Of a stretch of 64,000 bases of DNA, positions 42,284 to 50,977 are shown piece after piece. Every line of letters begins with the position of its first letter. Positions within the stretch are counted from its first letter, which is position 1. Location of the stretch: positions 434,001 through 498,000 of the forward strand of contig JAVKTQ010000001.1 of the NCBI GenBank assembly GCA_031460455.1, given 5' to 3'. The translations under genes were made by a program, and so were the position numbers. The notes beneath the pieces were generated by a model, which was given only the letters and a program-made list of their open reading frames with translations, made no database searches and was not told the DNA's origin. This stretch comes from Sporomusaceae bacterium. Its GTDB lineage: Bacteria; Bacillota; Negativicutes; Sporomusales; UBA7701.

Positions 42284-43348
42284 ATGCGACAGATTTCCTT
42301 GCCAGAAGCACGACCAGGCATGATCCTCGCCCGTTACATCATGAGCGGCGCCGGCAGGATCCTGCTAGCCCCGGATATCGTCCTTACCGAGGAGTACCTC
42401 CGTAAACTCGCGTCGCTCGGTGTAGCCACCATCTTCGTCAAAGATTCCGATCACCCCGACATCGAGACCCCCGAATACCTTTCCGTCCAGACCCAGCAAC
42501 GGGCGCTGGCCATCCTCGACAACACCATGAGGCAGATCTCCCGCGGCGAAACCTTCGCCCCCGACGCCGTCGACGGCGTTGCCTCCGACATCGTCGAAGA
42601 CCTGCTCACGCAGCAAAACCTCACAATCCACCTATCTGGCATAATGACCCACGACGACAACACCCTCGCCCACAGCCTCAACTGCTCCATCTACTCCGCC
42701 ATCCTCGCCCGCGTCGCCGGCTTCTCCATCCCCCAGATCAAAGAAGTAGCTTCCGGCGCCCTCCTTCACGACGTCGGCAAAATGTTTGTCGAAAAAACCA
42801 TCCTCAACAAACCCGGTCGGCTGACCGAAGAAGAATACGAAGCCGTAAAAACCCATGCCGAACAAGGCTTCAAGGCCATCATCTCCAAAAGGTGGGAGCT
42901 TTCCAGCCTTGTCGCCCACATGGCCTGGCAGCACCACGAACGCGTCAACGGCGAAGGCTATCCGCGCAAACTGCATGGTTCCGAAATACTGCCGTACGCC
43001 CGCATACTGGCCATCACCGACGTCTACGAAGCCATCAACGTCAACCGCCCCTACCGGCGGGCCATGACCCCCGACGCCATCTACGACACCATCCATTCCG
43101 GCCTGGGCAGCGAATTCGACGCCGATTTCGGCCAGCTGTTCCTCTCCAAGCTCGCCATCTACATAGCCGGCATGCGCGTCATGCTCAACACCGGCGAAGC
43201 AGGCATCGTCGCCGCCGTTTCCGAGGAAACCCCGCAGCGGCCCATCGTCCGCCTCATCGCCCACCCCGACGGCAGCCCCTACACCCCTCCCAAGGAGATC
43301 AACCTCGCCGACCACCCGAAAATCCAAATACTCTCGACGAAAATATAA
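42284..43348 (+). CDS. HD-GYP domain protein, probable c-di-GMP phosphodiesterase
   Basis: A 354-residue cytoplasmic protein. The start ATG 42284 has GGGAGG upstream. The first ~110 residues form an N-terminal module (ISLPEARPGMILARYIMSGA) of the DUF3391-like kind. The HD-GYP domain covers ~115-285: HSLNCSIYSAILA, HDVGKMFVEKTILNKPGRL with the HD metal pair, HAEQGFKAI, HHERVNGEGYPRKL (the GYP motif, full length) and ITDVYEAI. Enzymes with an intact HD and GYP hydrolyse c-di-GMP. The C-terminal ~60 residues (GEAGIVAAVSEETPQRPIVR) form a PilZ-like or beta domain. It converges with dapL across a repeat and a terminator. Confidence 0.92.
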   Translation: MRQISLPEARPGMILARYIMSGAGRILLAPDIVLTEEYLRKLASLGVATIFVKDSDHPDIETPEYLSVQTQQRALAILDNTMRQISRGETFAPDAVDGVASDIVEDLLTQQNLTIHLSGIMTHDDNTLAHSLNCSIYSAILARVAGFSIPQIKEVASGALLHDVGKMFVEKTILNKPGRLTEEEYEAVKTHAEQGFKAIISKRWELSSLVAHMAWQHHERVNGEGYPRKLHGSEILPYARILAITDVYEAINVNRPYRRAMTPDAIYDTIHSGLGSEFDADFGQLFLSKLAIYIAGMRVMLNTGEAGIVAAVSEETPQRPIVRLIAHPDGSPYTPPKEINLADHPKIQILSTKI

Positions 43349-43526
43349 AGGTTGCCGATAAAGCCCCATCTGCGGCGCACCCGCAAGGGGCAGGCCGTAG
43401 TTCTAAGCGCTACGCGCTAAGAACTTGCGCACTTGCTCCTCAAAGCGCTTGCTAGCGTACATCCGAGTACGCGTCGCGGCGCGCTTTTCCGGTGGGCCTT
43501 GCATCTGGAGCTTTCTCGACAACCTT
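43348..43526. repeat. Dispersed palindromic repeat, long variant
   Basis: A 179-bp copy, from AAGGTTGCCGATAAAGCCCC to GGAGCTTTCTCGACAACCTT. An inserted arm (GTTCTTAGCGCG / CTACGCGCTAAGAAC type) forms its own hairpin, and GCGCTTGCTAGCGTAC is the core. It begins at the last base of the HD-GYP stop codon. Confidence 0.85.
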
Positions 43527-43540
43527 GGTTTTTCTAACAC

Positions 43541-43571
43541 AAAAGCGGCCCGCATTGTGCGGGCCGCTTTC
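43541..43571. terminator. Terminator between dapL and the HD-GYP gene
   Basis: AAAGCGGCCCGC pairs with GCGGGCCGCTTT around ATTGT. On the minus strand the stem is followed by TTTTG and serves dapL; on the plus strand by TTTCAATA. Confidence 0.82.
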
Positions 43572-43585
43572 AATATCTTATGGCC

Positions 43586-44821
43586 TTACAGGCTCAGACG
43601 CGTCTTGATCCGGCTGATCGCCTCTTCCGTATTCTCGCGGTTGCCGAACGCCGTCAGGCGGAAATACCCCGCCCCCGACGGGCCGAAACCGCTGCCGGGT
43701 GTGCCGACGATATTGGCCTCGCCGAGCAGTTTGTCGAAAAACGCCCACGAATCCATGCTGTTCGGCGTCTTCAGCCAGATATAAGGCGCGTTCACGCCGC
43801 CGAAAGCCTCCAGGCCGGCGCTCTTCAGCCCCTCGCGGATGATGGCCGCATTCGTCATGTAATAATCGATCGTCGCCTTCACCTGCTCCTTGCCGGCCGG
43901 GGAATAAACAGCCTCCGCCCCCTTCTGGACGATGTACGGCACCCCGTTGAACTTCGTCGTCTGCCGCCGGTTCCACAGCTTATTGAGCTGCTGGGCCTCG
44001 CCGGCCTTCGTGTAACCGACCACCGTTTTGGGCACCACCGTATACGCGCAGCGGGTGCCGGTGAAGCCGGCCGTCTTGGAGAACGACCGCATCTCGATCG
44101 CCACGTCCTTGGCCCCCTCCACCTCGTAGATGCTGTGCGGCACCTCAGGTTCGCGGATGTACGCCTCATAAGCGGAATCGTACAGGATAACCGCCTTGTT
44201 GGCCTTCGCCCAGTCCACCCACTTCTTCAGCTCCGTCTTCGACAAGGCGGTGCCCGTCGGGTTGTTGGGCACGCACAAGTACACCATGTCCACCCTGGCG
44301 GCAGGCAAAGCGGGCATGAAATTGTTCTCTGCCGTGCACGGCAGATAAACGATGCCGGCGAACCGGCCGTCGCCGCCCAGCGCCCCCGTCCGCCCCGCCA
44401 TCACGTTCGTGTCTAGGTACACCGGATACACGGGATCGGTGATCGCCACCGTGTTTTCCACCCCGAAGATCTCCTGGATGTTGCCCACGTCGCTCTTCGC
44501 GCCGTCGCTCACGAACACCTCGTCCGCGTCAAGCTTGATGCCGCGGGCGGCGTAATCGTGCTCGACGATCTTCTCGATCAGGAAGGAATAACCCTGTTCT
44601 GGCCCGTAGCCGCGAAAGGTCTCCGCCTTCGCCATCTCGTCCACCGCCGCGTGCATCGCCGCGACAACGGCGGGCGGCAGCGGCCGCGTCACATCGCCGA
44701 TCCCCAGGCGGATGATGTTGGCCTCTGGATTGGCGGCCTTAAAAGCGGTCACGCGCCGGGCGATCTCCGCGAACAGGTAGCTGCCCGGCAGCTTCAGATA
44801 ATTCTCGTTAATCAAAGCCAT
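43586..44821 (-). CDS. dapL: LL-diaminopimelate aminotransferase
   Basis: A 411-residue PLP enzyme that converts tetrahydrodipicolinate directly to LL-diaminopimelate, bypassing the succinylase or acetylase steps. Evidence: [73 protein letters not shown] and the PLP lysine in [21 protein letters not shown]. The start is ATG 44821, with GGGGGGAAT upstream. dapF follows on the other side of a repeat, so the whole branch to meso-DAP is here. Confidence 0.96.
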   Translation of the reverse strand: MALINENYLKLPGSYLFAEIARRVTAFKAANPEANIIRLGIGDVTRPLPPAVVAAMHAAVDEMAKAETFRGYGPEQGYSFLIEKIVEHDYAARGIKLDADEVFVSDGAKSDVGNIQEIFGVENTVAITDPVYPVYLDTNVMAGRTGALGGDGRFAGIVYLPCTAENNFMPALPAARVDMVYLCVPNNPTGTALSKTELKKWVDWAKANKAVILYDSAYEAYIREPEVPHSIYEVEGAKDVAIEMRSFSKTAGFTGTRCAYTVVPKTVVGYTKAGEAQQLNKLWNRRQTTKFNGVPYIVQKGAEAVYSPAGKEQVKATIDYYMTNAAIIREGLKSAGLEAFGGVNAPYIWLKTPNSMDSWAFFDKLLGEANIVGTPGSGFGPSGAGYFRLTAFGNRENTEEAISRIKTRLSL

Positions 44822-44871
44822 TGTAATTCCCCCCTATAACCTTCTGATGTAATAACATTTTTGAACAATGC

Positions 44872-44992
44872 GAAGGTGTCTAGAAAGCTCCAGATGCAAG
44901 GCACGGCGAGAACGCGCCGCGCCGCGTACTCGGACGTACGCTAGCAAGCGCTCGTAGCCGTAACGCCGCAGATGGACTTTCTAGGCACCTTC
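44872..44992. repeat. Dispersed palindromic repeat, full copy
   Basis: A 121-bp element in reverse orientation, with ends GAAGGTGTCTAGAAAG and CTTTCTAGGCACCTTC, and core CGCGTACTCGGACGTACGC, then TAGCAAGCGC. It lies between dapF (upstream) and dapL. Confidence 0.88.
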
Positions 44993-44994
44993 CC

Positions 44995-45843
44995 TCATAT
45001 TCTGAGCAAAAACTGGCCGCGGAATACCTCCACCGCCGGCCCCGTCATAAACACCCTGTCGTCCTCGGCCCACTCGATCGTCAGATCGCCGCCGTCCAAA
45101 TGCACCAGCGCCGTGCGGTCGCACCGGCCGCTCAAGGCCCCCGCCACCACCGTCGCGCACGTCCCCGTGCCGCAGGCCAGCGTCACGCCCGCGCCCCGCT
45201 CCCACACCCGCATCCTAAGCTCGCCGCGGCTGAGCACATTGGCGAACTCCACATTCGTCTTGCGCGGGAAAAGCGCGTCCGTCTCGATCTTCGGCCCTGT
45301 CACCGGCAGCTCGACCTTCCGCACATCCTCGTCGAGGAAAATCACGAAATGGGGGTTGCCCATATTCACGCCGATGCCGTAATACGTGCGGCCGTCGACC
45401 GTCACCGGCACATTCACCGCCTTCTCGTCCGCGGGACCGCTCATCGGGATCTCGCCCCGCTTGAAGCGCGGCTTGCCCATATCCACCCGCACGCCGCTCA
45501 CCTTGCCGTCCGTAAACACCAGCTCCGGCCTGATCGGCCCGGCCAGCGTCTCCAGCGTCACCTTCGTCTTGTCGGTCAGACCCTGCTCATAAACATAGCG
45601 GGCCACGCAGCGGGTCGCGTTGCCGCACATCTCCGCCTCGCTGCCGTCCGAATTGATGATTTGCATCCGGAAATCGGCGCTGTCCGACGGCAGCACGAAC
45701 ACCAGGCCGTCGGCGCCCACGCCGAAATGGCGGTCGCACACCAGGCGGCCGGCGGCGGCCAGATCCAGCCCCGCCACCTTCTCCTTGAACCCGTTCACGA
45801 TAACGAAATCGTTGCCAGCGCCATGCCACTTTGAAAACTGCAT
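44995..45843 (-). CDS. dapF: Diaminopimelate epimerase
   Basis: A 282-residue epimerase making meso-DAP for lysine and peptidoglycan. It works with two cysteines: CGNATRCVARYV and ACGTGTCATVVAG. SKWHGAGNDFVIVN at the start and MGNPHFVIFLDE inside are family marks. The start is ATG 45843. It stops 3 bp before the palindromic repeat. A TATAAT at 45888-45883 on the minus strand may be its -10 box, inside the end of the ATPase gene. Confidence 0.97.
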   Translation of the reverse strand: MQFSKWHGAGNDFVIVNGFKEKVAGLDLAAAGRLVCDRHFGVGADGLVFVLPSDSADFRMQIINSDGSEAEMCGNATRCVARYVYEQGLTDKTKVTLETLAGPIRPELVFTDGKVSGVRVDMGKPRFKRGEIPMSGPADEKAVNVPVTVDGRTYYGIGVNMGNPHFVIFLDEDVRKVELPVTGPKIETDALFPRKTNVEFANVLSRGELRMRVWERGAGVTLACGTGTCATVVAGALSGRCDRTALVHLDGGDLTIEWAEDDRVFMTGPAVEVFRGQFLLRI

Positions 45844-45883
45844 AATATCCCTCCGTCAGAAACGATTATTGCTCTTACCTGTA

Positions 45884-48631
45884 TTATACCCGGCTATAAG
45901 CCGAACGTACCGGCGGACGCCGCCTTAAAAGCAGATGCCGCAAGCCGCCGACCATCGCCGTCCAACCGGACACGACCAGCACGACCGCCCATTCCGTCAG
46001 CCCCAGCGGCACCGTCCCGAAAACCGCGCCCAGCGGCGGCAGGTGGATGACCGCCACCTGCATGAGCGCCGAACAGGCGGTCGCCATCAGGAGATACTTG
46101 TTCGTAAACAGGCCGAGTTCGAAAATCGTCAGAATCTCCGACCGGCAGTCGTACACATGGAAGAGCTGACAGAACACCAGCGTCGCAAACGCCATCGTCC
46201 GCGCCAGCGCCAGGTCGCCCTGCGCCAGATACACACCCGCGAACACCAGCAGCGTCGTCAGCCCGATCTGAATGCCGCGGAAGACGATCTTCCTGGCCAG
46301 CCCGCGGGAGAAAACGCTCTCCGCCGGATTGCGCGGCGGCCGGTGCATCGTATCCGGCGCCTTGGGATCCACCCCCAGCGCCATCGCCGGCAGCCCGTCG
46401 GTCACCAGGTTAACCCACAGTATCTGCAGCGGCAGCAGCGGCAGCGGCAGCCCCGCCAGCGCGGCCAGGAACATCGTCAGCACCTCGCCGATATTGCACG
46501 CCAGCAGATAACGGATAAACTTCCTGATATTGTCGTAGATACCCCGGCCTTCCTCAACCGCTGCCACGATCGTGGCGAAATTGTCGTCAGCCAGCGTCAT
46601 CGACGACGCCTCGCGGGTCACATCCGTGCCCGACATCCCCATGGCCACGCCGATATCGGCTTCCTTCACCGCCGGGGCGTCGTTCACCCCGTCGCCCGTC
46701 ATGGCCACGATATGCCCGACATTCTTCAGCGCCTTCACGATCCGCAGCTTGTGGGCCGGCGACACCCGCGCGTACACCGTCGTCACGGCCGCCGCCGCCG
46801 CCAGCTCGCGCTCGCCGAGCGCGTCGACCTCCGCCCCCGTCAGCGCCCGCGATGTGCCGTCGCGGAACATCTTCAGCTCGCGGGCGATCGCCACCGCCGT
46901 ATTGCGGTGGTCGCCGGTAATCATCACCGTCCCGATGCCGGCCTGCCGGCAAAGGGCGATAGCCTCCTTCACCTCCGGGCGCGGCGGATCGATCATCCCC
47001 GCCAGGCCGGTGAAAACCAGCTCCCGCTCCGCCTCCTCGGTCACATTCGCCGCCTCGGCCGGGCTCAGGCGGCGGTACGCCATCGCCAGCACCCTTAAAG
47101 CCCCGTTCGTCATCGCCTCGTTGGCGGCCGCGATGCGGACGGTCAGCTCGGGCGTCAGCGGCTGCTCGACATTCCCGTCGAAATAATAGCGGCACAGCTC
47201 AAGTACAGTGTCTGGAGCGCCCTTCACATACAGCACAGCGCCTGCCGGGCCGCCATAGGCCACCGCCATCCGGCGCCGTTCCGCCTCGAAGGGGATCTCC
47301 GCCAGACGGCGCTCCCGTTTCTCGACGTCGGCCCGCCAGAGGCCCGCCTTGGCCGCAGCCACCACCAGCGCCCCCTCGGTGGGGTCGCCCTCCACCGACC
47401 AGCCGCGGGCGCCCTTCTTGCGCCACAGGCCGGTTATGCCGACGCTGCCCTGCTTCAGCACGCTGTTATTGCACAGAGCGCCGACCGCCAGGCATTGCAT
47501 TAGACATTTATCCTTTTTGGCATCAAATTCCTGCTTGTCGAGCAAAAATTCGCCCTTGATTTCAAAGCCGACCCCGCTCACCTCGTACGTTTGGCCGCCG
47601 CAGTACACCCTTCTTACCGTCATCGCGTTCTGAGTCAGCGTCCCCGTCTTATCCGAGCAGATCACCGTCGTGCAGCCCAGCGTCTCCACCGCCGGCAGCT
47701 TCCTCACAATCGCGTTCCGGCGGATCATCCGCTGCACCCCGAGCGCCAGAGCCACCGTCACGATCGCCGGCAGCCCCTCGGGTATGGCCGCCACCGCCAG
47801 GCTGATCCCCGTCATGCACATCAGCAGCAGCGGCTCGCCCCTCGCCACCCCCGTCGCCACCACCACCAGGCACACTCCCAGGCAGCCCCACACAAGCCAC
47901 CGCCCCAGGTTATCCAAACGCCGCTGCAGCGGCGTATCGTCCTCCGTCGCCGCCTGAATGAGTTTGGCGATATGCCCCACCTCGGTATTCATCCCCGTGC
48001 CGCACACAATCGCCGCGCCCCGGCCGCGGGTCACCACCGTGCCCGCGTACACCATATTCTTGCGGTCGCCCACCGTCACACCCTCGTCATACACCCTGTC
48101 GGCCAGCTTGCGCACCGGCAGCGACTCGCCCGTCAGCGCCGACTCCTCAGCCTCCAGATTGGCCGTCTCCGCCAACCGGCCGTCGGCCGCCACCACATCC
48201 CCCGGCTCCAGCAGCAGGATATCGCCCGGCACAAGCTCGCGGGCCGGCACATGCTGCACAGCGCCGTGGCGGACGACGCGGGCCGTCGGCGCCGTCAGCT
48301 TCTTCAAAGCCGACATCGACCGTTCCGCCCGGTGCTCCTGGATAAAACCCAGCACCGCGTTAAGCACCACAATCGCCAGAATCGTCACCGCGTCGGCATA
48401 CTCGCCCAGCAACCCGGAAATCAGCGTCGCCGCCATCAGCACCAGCACCATGAAATCCTGGAACTGGGCCAGAAAACGCCGCCACCAGGCCGGCCGCTCC
48501 TTTTCAGCCACCTCGTTATAGCCGAACAGCTTCAGCCTTTCCGCCGCCTCGGCGTTCGTCAGCCCCTCGCTGCGGTCGGTGCGCCAGTACGTGAGAGCAT
48601 CGTCCGACGTTCTCGCATGCCACATCTCCAT
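45884..48631 (-). CDS. Calcium-type P2A cation-transporting ATPase
   Basis: A 915-residue membrane pump of the SERCA/PMR1 branch. The start is ATG 48631 with AAGGGG eight bases upstream; a GTG three codons earlier is less likely. Motifs: actuator ALTGESLPV, the membrane helix with IPEGLPAIV, phosphorylation site DKTGTLTQNA, KGAPD, MITGDH, and the hinge GDGVNDAPAVKEADIGVAMG. Helix 6 has NIGEVL and then LWVNLVTDGLPA. The N-terminal cation-ATPase domain and the C-terminal helices are present. It exports Ca2+ or Mn2+. It is monocistronic and divergent from rqcH, with a repeat in between. Confidence 0.92.
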   Translation of the reverse strand: MEMWHARTSDDALTYWRTDRSEGLTNAEAAERLKLFGYNEVAEKERPAWWRRFLAQFQDFMVLVLMAATLISGLLGEYADAVTILAIVVLNAVLGFIQEHRAERSMSALKKLTAPTARVVRHGAVQHVPARELVPGDILLLEPGDVVAADGRLAETANLEAEESALTGESLPVRKLADRVYDEGVTVGDRKNMVYAGTVVTRGRGAAIVCGTGMNTEVGHIAKLIQAATEDDTPLQRRLDNLGRWLVWGCLGVCLVVVATGVARGEPLLLMCMTGISLAVAAIPEGLPAIVTVALALGVQRMIRRNAIVRKLPAVETLGCTTVICSDKTGTLTQNAMTVRRVYCGGQTYEVSGVGFEIKGEFLLDKQEFDAKKDKCLMQCLAVGALCNNSVLKQGSVGITGLWRKKGARGWSVEGDPTEGALVVAAAKAGLWRADVEKRERRLAEIPFEAERRRMAVAYGGPAGAVLYVKGAPDTVLELCRYYFDGNVEQPLTPELTVRIAAANEAMTNGALRVLAMAYRRLSPAEAANVTEEAERELVFTGLAGMIDPPRPEVKEAIALCRQAGIGTVMITGDHRNTAVAIARELKMFRDGTSRALTGAEVDALGERELAAAAAVTTVYARVSPAHKLRIVKALKNVGHIVAMTGDGVNDAPAVKEADIGVAMGMSGTDVTREASSMTLADDNFATIVAAVEEGRGIYDNIRKFIRYLLACNIGEVLTMFLAALAGLPLPLLPLQILWVNLVTDGLPAMALGVDPKAPDTMHRPPRNPAESVFSRGLARKIVFRGIQIGLTTLLVFAGVYLAQGDLALARTMAFATLVFCQLFHVYDCRSEILTIFELGLFTNKYLLMATACSALMQVAVIHLPPLGAVFGTVPLGLTEWAVVLVVSGWTAMVGGLRHLLLRRRPPVRSAYSRV

Positions 48632-48654
48632 AGTCTTCACCCCTTGTACGTGGC

Positions 48655-48773
48655 GGCCGTTGATAAGGCCCCATCTGCGTCGTCAGCCCTGCGGGCGCTT
48701 GCTTGCGTACGCCCTAAGTACGCGGCGCAGCGCGTCCTCGGTCTTCCTAGCATCTGAGGCCTTCTGAACGGCC
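48655..48773. repeat. Dispersed palindromic repeat, full copy
   Basis: A 119-bp element with ends GGCCGTTGATAAGGCC and GGCCTTCTGAACGGCC, and core GCGCTTGCTTGCGTACG, CCCTA, AGTACGCGGCGCAGCGCG. It occupies the divergent gap between the ATPase and rqcH. Confidence 0.88.
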
Positions 48774-48818
48774 GTTCTCAATCCATGATATTCCAAAAAA
48801 AGAGCTGCTATGCCTCAT

Positions 48819-48848
48819 TTGACCCTGCGCGGCGGGCGATGCTATACT
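48819..48848 (+). promoter_or_regulatory. Sigma-A promoter of rqcH
   Basis: TTGACC (48819-48824), 18 bases, TATACT (48843-48848). The start codon is 32 bases downstream. Confidence 0.8.
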
Positions 48849-48880
48849 GTATTGAGAAAACCTGGCAAGCGGAGGTTCCC

Positions 48881-50635
48881 ATGAACATCGACGGCCTTTC
48901 ATTGCGGCCGCTGGTGGCCGAACTCGACAAGCGGCTCGCCGGCGCCCGCATCGACAAGATATCCCAGCCCGACAAATTCCGTCTCGGCATCTGGCTGCGC
49001 CAGCCGGGCGAAAACGTCGCCCTCCTTCTGTCCGCCAGCCCCGACAGCGCCGCCGCCTGGCTGCCGGCCGCCCTGCCCGAAAACCCGGCCGTGCCGCCCG
49101 CCTTCTGCATGCTGCTAAGAAAACACCTCGAAGACGGCCGCATCGCCTCAGTCACCCAGCACGGCCTCGACCGCGTCGTCACCTTCGCCGTCGACACCCG
49201 CGGCGAGCGCGGCCTCATCGTCACCAAACAGCTCATCCTCGAAATAATGGGCAAACACAGCAACATCATCCTCGTCCAGGACGGCCTTGTTTTAGACGCC
49301 ATCCGCCGTATCGGCGCCGGCATCAGCCGCGTCCGCCAGGTCCTCCCCGGCCGCCCCTACACCCCGCCCCCCGGCCAACCGCGCGCCGACCTCCTTGCCA
49401 CCGCCCCGGACGCCTTTGTCGCCGCCCTTCGCCATGACCACGCCCCCCTCGCCCTCGCCAAAGCCATCGTCGCCGCCGCCGAAGGCGTCGGTCCCATAGC
49501 CGCCAGAGAAATCGCCTGGCGGGCCGGCCTCCCCGCCGACCACCCCGTCGCCGCCCTCGACGACGCCGACGCCGGCGCCCTCGCTGAAGCCGTCGCCACC
49601 ATCGCCGCCCCCATCGCGGCCGGCGAACCCACACCCACCGTCGCCCTCAGCGCCGACGGCGGCAAACTCCTCGCCCTCGCCGCTTTTCGCCCCGAACACC
49701 TCCCCGGCGACCTGCGCCCCTTTCCGGCCATGACCGCCGCCGTCGAATACGCCGCCAACTTCCAGGGCCAGCCTGACAACCCCGAAAAAACCGTCCTCCA
49801 GAAGCTGCTCGTCCAGGAAACGGCCCGCCTCGCCCGCAAGGAAGCCATCCTCGCCGCCGAGCTCGCCGCCGCCGACGAAGCCGACAAGTACCGCGTAAAC
49901 GGCGACCTCCTCATGGCCAACCTTCACGCCATCCCGGCCGGAGCCGCCCAGGTCACACTCCCCAACCTCTACGACGACAACGCCGCCCCCCTCGCCATCG
50001 CCCTCGACCCCCTCCTCAGCCCGGTCGCCAACGCCAAGCGCCACTACATCAAATACAACAAAGCCAAACGGGCCCAGCAAAGCCTTGCCGCCCAGCTCGC
50101 CGAATGCCGCGCCGAACTCGCCTACCTCGACAGCGTCGCTGTCGCCCTCGACCAGGCCGCCGTCCTCGACGACATCAACGAAGTCCGCCAGGAACTCGTC
50201 CAGGCCGGCTATATAAAAGAAAAAAGCAAGCGCCGCCCCGCGCCGCCCGCCGCCCCCCTGTCCGCCGCCGCCCCGGACGGCGCGCCTATCCTCATCGGCC
50301 GCAACAACCGCCAGAACGACCTCGTCACCTTCAAGCACGCCGGTCCCGACGATATCTGGCTGCACACCAAGGACATCCCCGGCTCCCACGTCATCTTAAA
50401 AAGCGCCGGCCGCGAGCCCGCCCCCGAAGCCCTTGCCGCCGCCGCCATGCTCGCCGCCTACTTTTCCAAGGCCCGCGCCTCGGCCACCGTCCCCGTCGAC
50501 TACACCCGTCGCCGCCACGTCAAAAAACCGGCCGGCGCCAAACCCGGCTTCGTCATCTACGACCACCAGAAAACCGTCTACGTCACTCCCGACGAAGAAA
50601 CCGTGCAAAAAATGCTCATAAGCAACAGACGTTAG
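48881..50635 (+). CDS. rqcH: NFACT protein RqcH (ribosome quality control; fibronectin-binding family)
   Basis: A 584-residue protein that binds obstructed 50S subunits and adds alanine tails with tRNA-Ala. The start is ATG 48881, with GGAGG upstream. The NFACT-N domain starts MNIDGLSLRPLVAELDKRLA and contains MGKHSNIILV; a coiled-coil region lies around 350-450; the NFACT-R domain has GRNNRQNDLVTFK, DIWLHTKDIPGSHVIL and VDYTRRRHVKKPAGAKPG. Formerly called FbpA. The length is normal. A small Fe-S gene follows 56 bp downstream on the same strand, but a functional link is not clear. Confidence 0.95.
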   Translation: MNIDGLSLRPLVAELDKRLAGARIDKISQPDKFRLGIWLRQPGENVALLLSASPDSAAAWLPAALPENPAVPPAFCMLLRKHLEDGRIASVTQHGLDRVVTFAVDTRGERGLIVTKQLILEIMGKHSNIILVQDGLVLDAIRRIGAGISRVRQVLPGRPYTPPPGQPRADLLATAPDAFVAALRHDHAPLALAKAIVAAAEGVGPIAAREIAWRAGLPADHPVAALDDADAGALAEAVATIAAPIAAGEPTPTVALSADGGKLLALAAFRPEHLPGDLRPFPAMTAAVEYAANFQGQPDNPEKTVLQKLLVQETARLARKEAILAAELAAADEADKYRVNGDLLMANLHAIPAGAAQVTLPNLYDDNAAPLAIALDPLLSPVANAKRHYIKYNKAKRAQQSLAAQLAECRAELAYLDSVAVALDQAAVLDDINEVRQELVQAGYIKEKSKRRPAPPAAPLSAAAPDGAPILIGRNNRQNDLVTFKHAGPDDIWLHTKDIPGSHVILKSAGREPAPEALAAAAMLAAYFSKARASATVPVDYTRRRHVKKPAGAKPGFVIYDHQKTVYVTPDEETVQKMLISNRR

Positions 50636-50691
50636 CCAGCAGGTTCTGTTGACGGCAACTGCCACCCCATTATGGTGCGGAGGAAGGAAAA

Positions 50692-50898
50692 ATGCGCATT
50701 ATCTGTTATTGCCGGAATGTATCTGAAGAAGAAATTATTAACCATGTAGCCGATATGAAATGCTGTAGCACTATCGAGGATATTCAGCGACATACGGGAG
50801 CCAATACCGGCAACCAATGCCGCGTCAAAAACCCCTCTGGTCGCTGATGTTATCCTGATGTGCAATCGGTGATTGCCAAAGCCTTACAAATGAGATAG
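50692..50898 (+). CDS. Candidate selenoprotein: BFD-like [2Fe-2S] protein with in-frame UGA (Sec52-Cys53)
   Basis: The gene starts at ATG 50692 behind GGAGGAAGG. Conventional reading stops at TGA 50845 after 51 residues; reading TGA as selenocysteine continues 16 codons to TAG 50896, for a 68-residue product. The first part (MRIICYCRNVSEEEIINHVA, CCSTIEDIQRHTGANTG) is a bacterioferritin-associated ferredoxin-like (BFD) [2Fe-2S] domain with the CxC pair at 5 and 7. The part after TGA (CYPDVQSVIAKAL) matches the conserved end of BFD domains, CxPEVxxxL. So the domain is complete only if TGA is read through. A stem-loop at 50862-50876 fits the bacterial SECIS rules. Alternatives are a recently truncated gene or a 51-residue product. 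Partner and electron role are unknown. Confidence 0.7.
50862..50876 (+). promoter_or_regulatory. Putative bacterial SECIS hairpin
   Basis: GCAATC pairs with GATTGC (6 bp) around the loop GGT. The loop begins with G and lies 20 bases after the TGA, within the 16-37 base window described for bacterial SECIS elements. It lies within the downstream reading frame. Confidence 0.55.
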
Positions 50899-50906
50899 CC
50901 CCCGGC

Positions 50907-50967
50907 AAAAAAAAACGGCCTTGGATTTTTGAGATTTATCCCTCAGAAATCAAAGCCGTTTTTTTAT
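50907..50967. terminator. Bidirectional terminator
   Basis: ACGGC(C)TTGGATTT and AAATCAA(A)GCCGT pair around a loop that also contains TGAG/CTCA. T7 follows on the plus strand and A-rich DNA gives about nine T residues on the minus strand. It ends both the selenoprotein gene and the convergent OYE gene. Confidence 0.9.
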
Positions 50968-50977
50968 TTGGTTTTAT

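Noticed and set aside
28344-48773. CRISPR array
   Set aside because: The repeated elements are single, kilobases apart, 120-190 bp long and palindromic; there are no regular spacers or cas genes.
49292-50389. Minus-strand frame opposite rqcH, rich in glycine and valine
   Set aside because: Shadow of the rqcH coding strand; composition is typical of antisense GC-rich frames.
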